Below are positions 59,184-64,000 of a stretch of 64,000 bases of DNA, in pieces. Location of the stretch: assembly GCF_000227135.1 (NCBI RefSeq), contig NC_018258.1:1283224-1347223 (forward strand), in the 5' to 3' direction. Source of the DNA: Leishmania donovani. Its lineage: Eukaryota; Euglenozoa; Kinetoplastea; Trypanosomatida; Trypanosomatidae. The notes under the pieces are model-generated. The model was given only the letters and a program-made list of their open reading frames with translations, did not search any database and was not told where the DNA came from. The position numbers and the translations under genes are program-made. The number at the start of each line of letters is the position of its first letter. Position 1 is the first letter of the stretch.

Positions 59184-62100
59184 CACGTCTATGGAAGGAG
59201 TATGAACAGGTGAAAAATGAAGTGAAGTGCGTGCGTGTGCTTGTATCAAGACGTGCGGAGGCGCAGTGGCGACTTGTGGCGTGTGGTGTCGGTGATTGCG
59301 CCGTGCGCGTGCAGTCGGCGAGGAGTCAAGCCACTGCCACCATAAAAGGACAGAAAGTGCTTCTGTATGAGATGGGGGTGACTGGCCTCGATGTCTATGA
59401 GGCAGGAGGAGAGGGGGTATATGCTAGGCGGTGGCACCCACACGTACAGACGTACCCGCGGTGCAACCTGTGAAGGGGTCTATGCAGATGACGAGAGGAG
59501 AGGGAGACGCTCACACGCGACACAGAGCACATGCAGCAGAGTCGAGGGCTGCTTGCGTGAAGGAGGGATAGCGGCAGATGCACAGGGAAGGTTCCTGTAG
59601 CAGTGCTCAGGTTGTATGCCGTTACCGTCTTCTCGGCGCTGTGTATGTTCCGTTTTCCTCACCGGTGTTCCTTTACAAAGGATTTTGCGCGCATGCGTGT
59701 GTGATGCCGTTGAGTCTCGAAAGGAGGACAGGGAGAGGGAGAGGGAGAGAGGAAAAGAGAAGGAGAGGGGGGTGCAAACGGGAGGAGTTCGTGATGGGCG
59801 ACAGGGGCGCTCCGTCAGGGCGTCCGTGGTTGGCTTCTCACCGGCAACATCCGCGGTGAAGGCTGGCGCGACGCAGAAAGCAGGCAGGCAAACAAAGAGA
59901 ACATCATCGCCACCAAAGCCACCAAGACACATACACGTGCCTGCGCACCGACAGAAGGCACCTTGGTCTGGCCCGTGCACCGCACGCGTCGCCACTGTGC
60001 CGCCGTCGTCAAACATGACAGCTCGTTGATCCTCAGCGCGATCCGCTGGCTCACGAATGATGCGCTGCTCTGTTTTTCTCTCTGTTTGCCGTTGCTCTTC
60101 ATCTCCGGGGGCCAATCACACGCGCCCGGGCACACACGCACACACACACACACACACAAACACACAGGCATGTGCCGGTGCGTGCGAAGACGACATGGAC
60201 CTCAGCGCGAGGAAGAGGAGAGAGAGACCAGACGGCGACGCCCCTGACAGCGACACACAGGCGCACCGGGAAAAATTCCGGTAAACGCACGGATGCACCA
60301 GGACAGAAAAAGGGAATGGATGCCTTGTGAAGGATAGAGTTGTAAAGGGAGCGAGAAAGGAGAGGGGAAGCAGAGCTGACGGCGCTCCAACGAGCGAGGG
60401 CAGTGATGGCGGCAAGCCTCACACAGGGAGATGAGGGGGAGGGGGCGGAGCAACGGCAAATACTAGTGGATGAACCTCGAACAAGAGAACGGTAGGGCTG
60501 CCTACACGCTGGCGCTAGTGGTGAAACGAGGGAACAATGCCGATCAAGGCCGATGATTTCCCGCTGTTGCGCTCCTGCATTTTCGGCGCGTCTGTCTCCT
60601 TTGGGACAGCGAAGGGGCGCAAGCGGCAAAGTCGCATAGTTGAGCGAGGCCTCACCGATTGAGAGCAGTCACGATAAAAGAGAAAAGGTAAGCTGAAGTA
60701 GGCAAGCTCTCGATTCGCCACACGCGTGAGGATGTGATCGCGCAGCGGTACGATCAGTCAATCATGGCAGCCAACAACAACGGCCGAGGGCATGCTGGGC
60801 GCGGCTACGAAGTTCTTCTCCCTCGACTCTACACGCGACCGTCTGGGCGAGAGTGCATGGCCCTCGGGTTCCGCTTACAAGCTTCACAGAGCTAACGTAT
60901 CGCTGAGACACGGTTGAACTAGAAAAGCGCCCTTGTGGGGTGGGGGTGGGGCGCACGGCAGGAGTAGACCCGTGCCGTCCATGAAAGACACCCGTGCGGT
61001 GGTGGCGGTGGACTGCGATTGCGCCAGCGAAACCATAAGGAGAGAGAGGCAAGGGTTGGGTGGGTGGGAGCAGGGGGAAAGGTCAGGGGGTTGAGGCGGA
61101 TGGCGGGGATGCCGACACAGGGCTTGGCGTGCATTGCTTGGCACTTCAGTCGAAACGCATCAGCCGTTGAATAATGGAGAGAGAGACGCTGCGTGCACAG
61201 ATGGCTCATCTGGCGTCCACCTTTGCGTAGGTTTCTCCTCTTGTGCTACCAGGAAGAGACGCGGAGAGCTCCAGTGCACGACGAAGGGGGGGGGGAGGCG
61301 CGGTGGAGAGAGTGCTCGGTCCCACCGTGATGGACCTTTGGGCCCTCGCGGCGTCCATCGTCTCACGTGCCCACGCACCAAAGCAACCAAGGCGCGCACT
61401 ATCGAGGGTAGCGCCGCACTGCGAGCCGCTGCCGTTCTCCTCACGCGCCAGCGCCAATTAAAAAAAAAAAGAGTAGCGAAGATGCCCATCTCCCATGCCC
61501 CCTCTCGCTCTCGTTCGCGAGTGCGGTATTGCGTCTTCGTTGCATTGCATGTTACTGCCTCCAGTTATGACAGACCTGCGCGCAGGGCTTAAGCACGTCT
61601 ACGCACTTCTTCACAGGCGCTCACATAATACACGCGCTTAAAGTGAGCATGAGCAGACCACCACCCGTGTGGTGTGGTGTGGTATGGTGTGGTATGGCTG
61701 CCCCATGCTTCCGAACTTGGACTGTAGTAGCAAACGGGGCACCGAAAGTCTATCGCGTGGCTACGTGTTTGTCTCTTCTCTCTCCAGGATGTCACCGACA
61801 CCCCACATGCAGAGAAGACGCATCACAGCCACACGACCACACACGCACAGAAACACATACACCATAAGCACGTTGGTCAAATCACAGCCGCCATCCCATA
61901 CGACAACTAAAGGGTCACTAACTTCCACATAACGAAAACGAAAAGAGAGAGGAGCGCCTAAAGGCATGAGAAAACGAAGCTTACGAATCTTTTTCTTGGG
62001 AGGGCGGTGGCGGTGGCGGTGACCGCACACGTCCGTGCCGGAGCAGGCGTCGACTACAGCAGCTATGGTGAGACGCAAGTTCTGTCACCGTGTGCCGACG

Positions 62101-63042
62101 AGCACGCACGTGTCCAGCCATCCTCGCACCACGAGAGAACAGGTGCGGCGATGGATGTGAGAAAAGAGACCAAGAACAGAGGCGGGGCAGGGGTTGGGGT
62201 AGCAGACACACCGGCAGCACCGAGGGGGGGGGAGGGAGGGGGGACGACGGGGAGAGGTGTGGGAGGAGCACCAAACGCCAAGATACCTTCCCCTTGCCCC
62301 TTTCCCGCTTTGTGTGCGTGTGGCTCTTGGTTGCCCTAACGTATTAAGCCATTGTTGTCTGAGCGCATCACCAACCGCAACACGTGAGGGAGGGAGGGAG
62401 GGACGCCAGAGAAGCGCAAGAAAAATAAAGGAAAGGAGTGATTGACATATGCAAGTACACATACACGTACACATACACAGCCTCACTGGAGCGCACGGTG
62501 CCCTATACGCAGTTGCATGCGCATCGGCGTGCACTGGGGACGCGTTTCGTGAGTGGGTGAGTAACGAAGTCGCCAAGAGCCCCCCCTCTCTCCCCCACAG
62601 AAGACCAAACAAAACAATGATGAGGTACACGTCTAATCACACGTAGGTTCGAGAACACAAGAGGGGAAAAGAAAAAGGAAAGAGGAGAGACATGAAAAAA
62701 CAAGAGATGCCGTGATGATGCACTGGACTGCCCCCGCGATGTCGCCCCCGCCCCCACTCTCACCACCCCATACGACGGCCCCTTCTACGTCGTGCTAAGT
62801 GAGCAGCGCGGTGAGCGCGTCTCGCGTACACGCACGCGCGCACACAAAAGGCAGCGAGCGAGCGAGAGAGAAAGATTGTCAGCCGACAGGAGATTCACTG
62901 GGCACACCCACGAAGGAAAGGAAGAGGGTAGAACAGAAAGGAGCGGGTGCAGGGTGTCACCGCATCATCGGCGAGACCTCATCACTCTCTTGCCGAGCTC
63001 GATTCTGCACCGCCCTTTACTATCCTACTGCACGCTGCTACT
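59184..63042. other. Longest uninterrupted gene-free stretch
   Basis: 3.86 kb between the Ala-rich gene and the RRM gene. No ORF on either strand shows a domain, a credible start and complex composition together. It has (CA)n at about 60128-60164, a G-run near 61287 and a TGTGG-type repeat at 61665-61697. It should be largely the 3' UTR of the RRM gene and the leader of the Ala-rich gene. Confidence 0.5.
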
Positions 63043-63984
63043 TTACGGTCCACTCGTCACTGTAAAGGTGGACGCAGCCATGATGAGGTCCTCGTCGGGC
63101 TCCGGGGCGGTGTAGCGGGCAGTGTGGCGGAACCGGCTCGGGTCCGCAGCGGTGCTCTTCTTCACTTCCTCGCTCATGTTCCAGAAGGACGACGTCGAGC
63201 CACGGCCGAGGTCGCCGCTGCTGGCGCTCTCGTGCGGTGGCATGCCGCGGTGCTTGGTGTAGCCCGTCATGCTGTTGGCGGCACCGCCCATGCTGTAGAG
63301 CTGGTTGCGGTTGCCGAGGTTGTAGAGGTTGTCGTAGCTGCCGTAGTACTGCACTTCGGGGTGGTCGATGTGCGGGGCCATGGCGCGAAGGCCACGGGCC
63401 GGGTTGCGCGTGTAGCGCATCGAGGAGATGTCACCGCTCGACTGCGAGGACCGGATGGCTGGCCCAGTCGCAGACACAGTAAAGCCGCCGCCGTTGTTGA
63501 GGGCAGGCGACGAGTAGGTACTCGCGCCGCCGCCGGTGATGTGGGAGTACTGCCCCGGCATGTTGTTGCTTCCGGTGCCGGTGCCGGACGGGTTCGTGCG
63601 GCGCATGATCTCCGCCTGCGTCTTTTGCCAGCGCCCCCACGGAGTGCACTCGGGGCTCTTGTCCGCGTAGCTCACCTGGATGTAGCGTACCTTGTTCTCC
63701 TCCTCGTCTGGTGACGAGAAGGTGAACACGTTGTGCAACGCGGCGATGGCTGCATCCGCCTCCGTGGTTGTCTCGTACCAAACAAACGCCGTTGGGATGC
63801 GGCGCTCCTCGTTGGGCGTCACGGTGGTGGAGTGGCGGACGATGTTGAGGTGCAGGATCTTGCCATAGCAGCTGAAAACGGGGTAGAGGTCCTGCTCCGT
63901 GACGTAGGGCTCCAGCTGGCCAACAAAGATGCGTGCTTTCGACTGAGACACGGCGTACCGCGAGGGGCGGGCGTTGTGTGACAT
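63043..63984 (-). CDS. Single-RRM RNA-binding protein
   Basis: 313 residues. One RRM lies near the N-terminus: RNP2 is IFVGQL (19-24) and the RNP1 position is IPTAFVWYE (63-71), with the helix-strand order between and after it (VTEQDLYPVFSCYGKILHL, EADAAIAALHNVFTF). RNP1 is diverged, without the usual Lys/Arg-Gly start, but keeps Phe67 and the aromatic Tyr70. After the RRM, TPWGRWQKTQAEIMRRTNP precedes a long Gly-, Ser-, Asn- and Tyr-rich region, probably disordered and suited to granule formation. In trypanosomatids such proteins control mRNA stability and translation, replacing most promoter control. The ATG at 63984 is 16 nt from the window edge, so the splice site is not visible. The target RNA is unknown. 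Confidence 0.88.
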   Translation of the reverse strand: MSHNARPSRYAVSQSKARIFVGQLEPYVTEQDLYPVFSCYGKILHLNIVRHSTTVTPNEERRIPTAFVWYETTTEADAAIAALHNVFTFSSPDEEENKVRYIQVSYADKSPECTPWGRWQKTQAEIMRRTNPSGTGTGSNNMPGQYSHITGGGASTYSSPALNNGGGFTVSATGPAIRSSQSSGDISSMRYTRNPARGLRAMAPHIDHPEVQYYGSYDNLYNLGNRNQLYSMGGAANSMTGYTKHRGMPPHESASSGDLGRGSTSSFWNMSEEVKKSTAADPSRFRHTARYTAPEPDEDLIMAASTFTVTSGP

Positions 63985-64000
63985 GGCTGGTGAGTCTGCG

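Overview
The window reads as a trypanosomatid nuclear chromosome segment, most likely Leishmania or a close relative. All recognisable protein genes lie on the minus strand as intronless ORFs. The long spacers between them are rich in pyrimidine tracts and simple repeats. The gene content (an RNA polymerase II largest subunit, an extended PP1, PPR-like and MORN/kinesin-like proteins, SIDER-like degenerate repeats) fits one polycistronic transcription unit running right to left. From memory, RPB1 is on chromosome 31 in L. major; I could not check synteny.

Layout from left to right, i.e. from the downstream to the upstream end of transcription. 0-13 kb: the 5' third of RPB1 (cut by the window edge), a two-domain fluoride channel (CrcB/FEX), a PP1-type phosphatase with an inserted segment, and a tandem pair of dihydrolipoamide-dehydrogenase-like flavoproteins that both lack the redox-active cysteines. 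13-18 kb: no genes, SIDER-like sequence, and two N gaps whose flanks are exact duplicates (unmerged contig ends). 18-32 kb: a low-complexity protein with a lipidation-type N-terminus, a decayed M20 acetylornithine-deacetylase-like pseudogene, a mucin-like Thr-rich type I membrane protein, and a leucine-rich-repeat gene split over five reading-frame segments. 33-46 kb: a very large PPR-like protein, an EXD2-like 3'-5' exonuclease with a CxxC domain, a MORN-coiled-coil-kinesin-like protein and a small BAP31-like membrane protein.

At 46.3-46.5 kb two convergent tRNA genes (Phe-GAA on plus, Ser-AGA on minus) interrupt the unit, next to an extremely G-rich stretch with a short N gap. 46.9-64 kb: an RCC1-like propeller protein, a p24 cargo receptor, an ERGIC3/Erv46-like protein, a coiled-coil protein, a long Ala/Pro/Val-rich protein with recurring basic islands, and a single-RRM RNA-binding protein.

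Neighbouring genes in this kind of genome are usually unrelated in function. The one hint of a theme is three early-secretory membrane proteins (BAP31-like, p24, Erv46-like) within about 6.3 kb. Coding regions are supported by motifs and reading-frame continuity. Start codons were set to the first ATG consistent with the protein family, ignoring upstream in-frame GTG/TTG/ATG extensions. No plus-strand protein gene, CRISPR array or bacterial-type element was found. The most unusual proteins are the cysteine-less flavoprotein pair, the MORN-kinesin fusion, the basic-island protein and the mucin-like protein.
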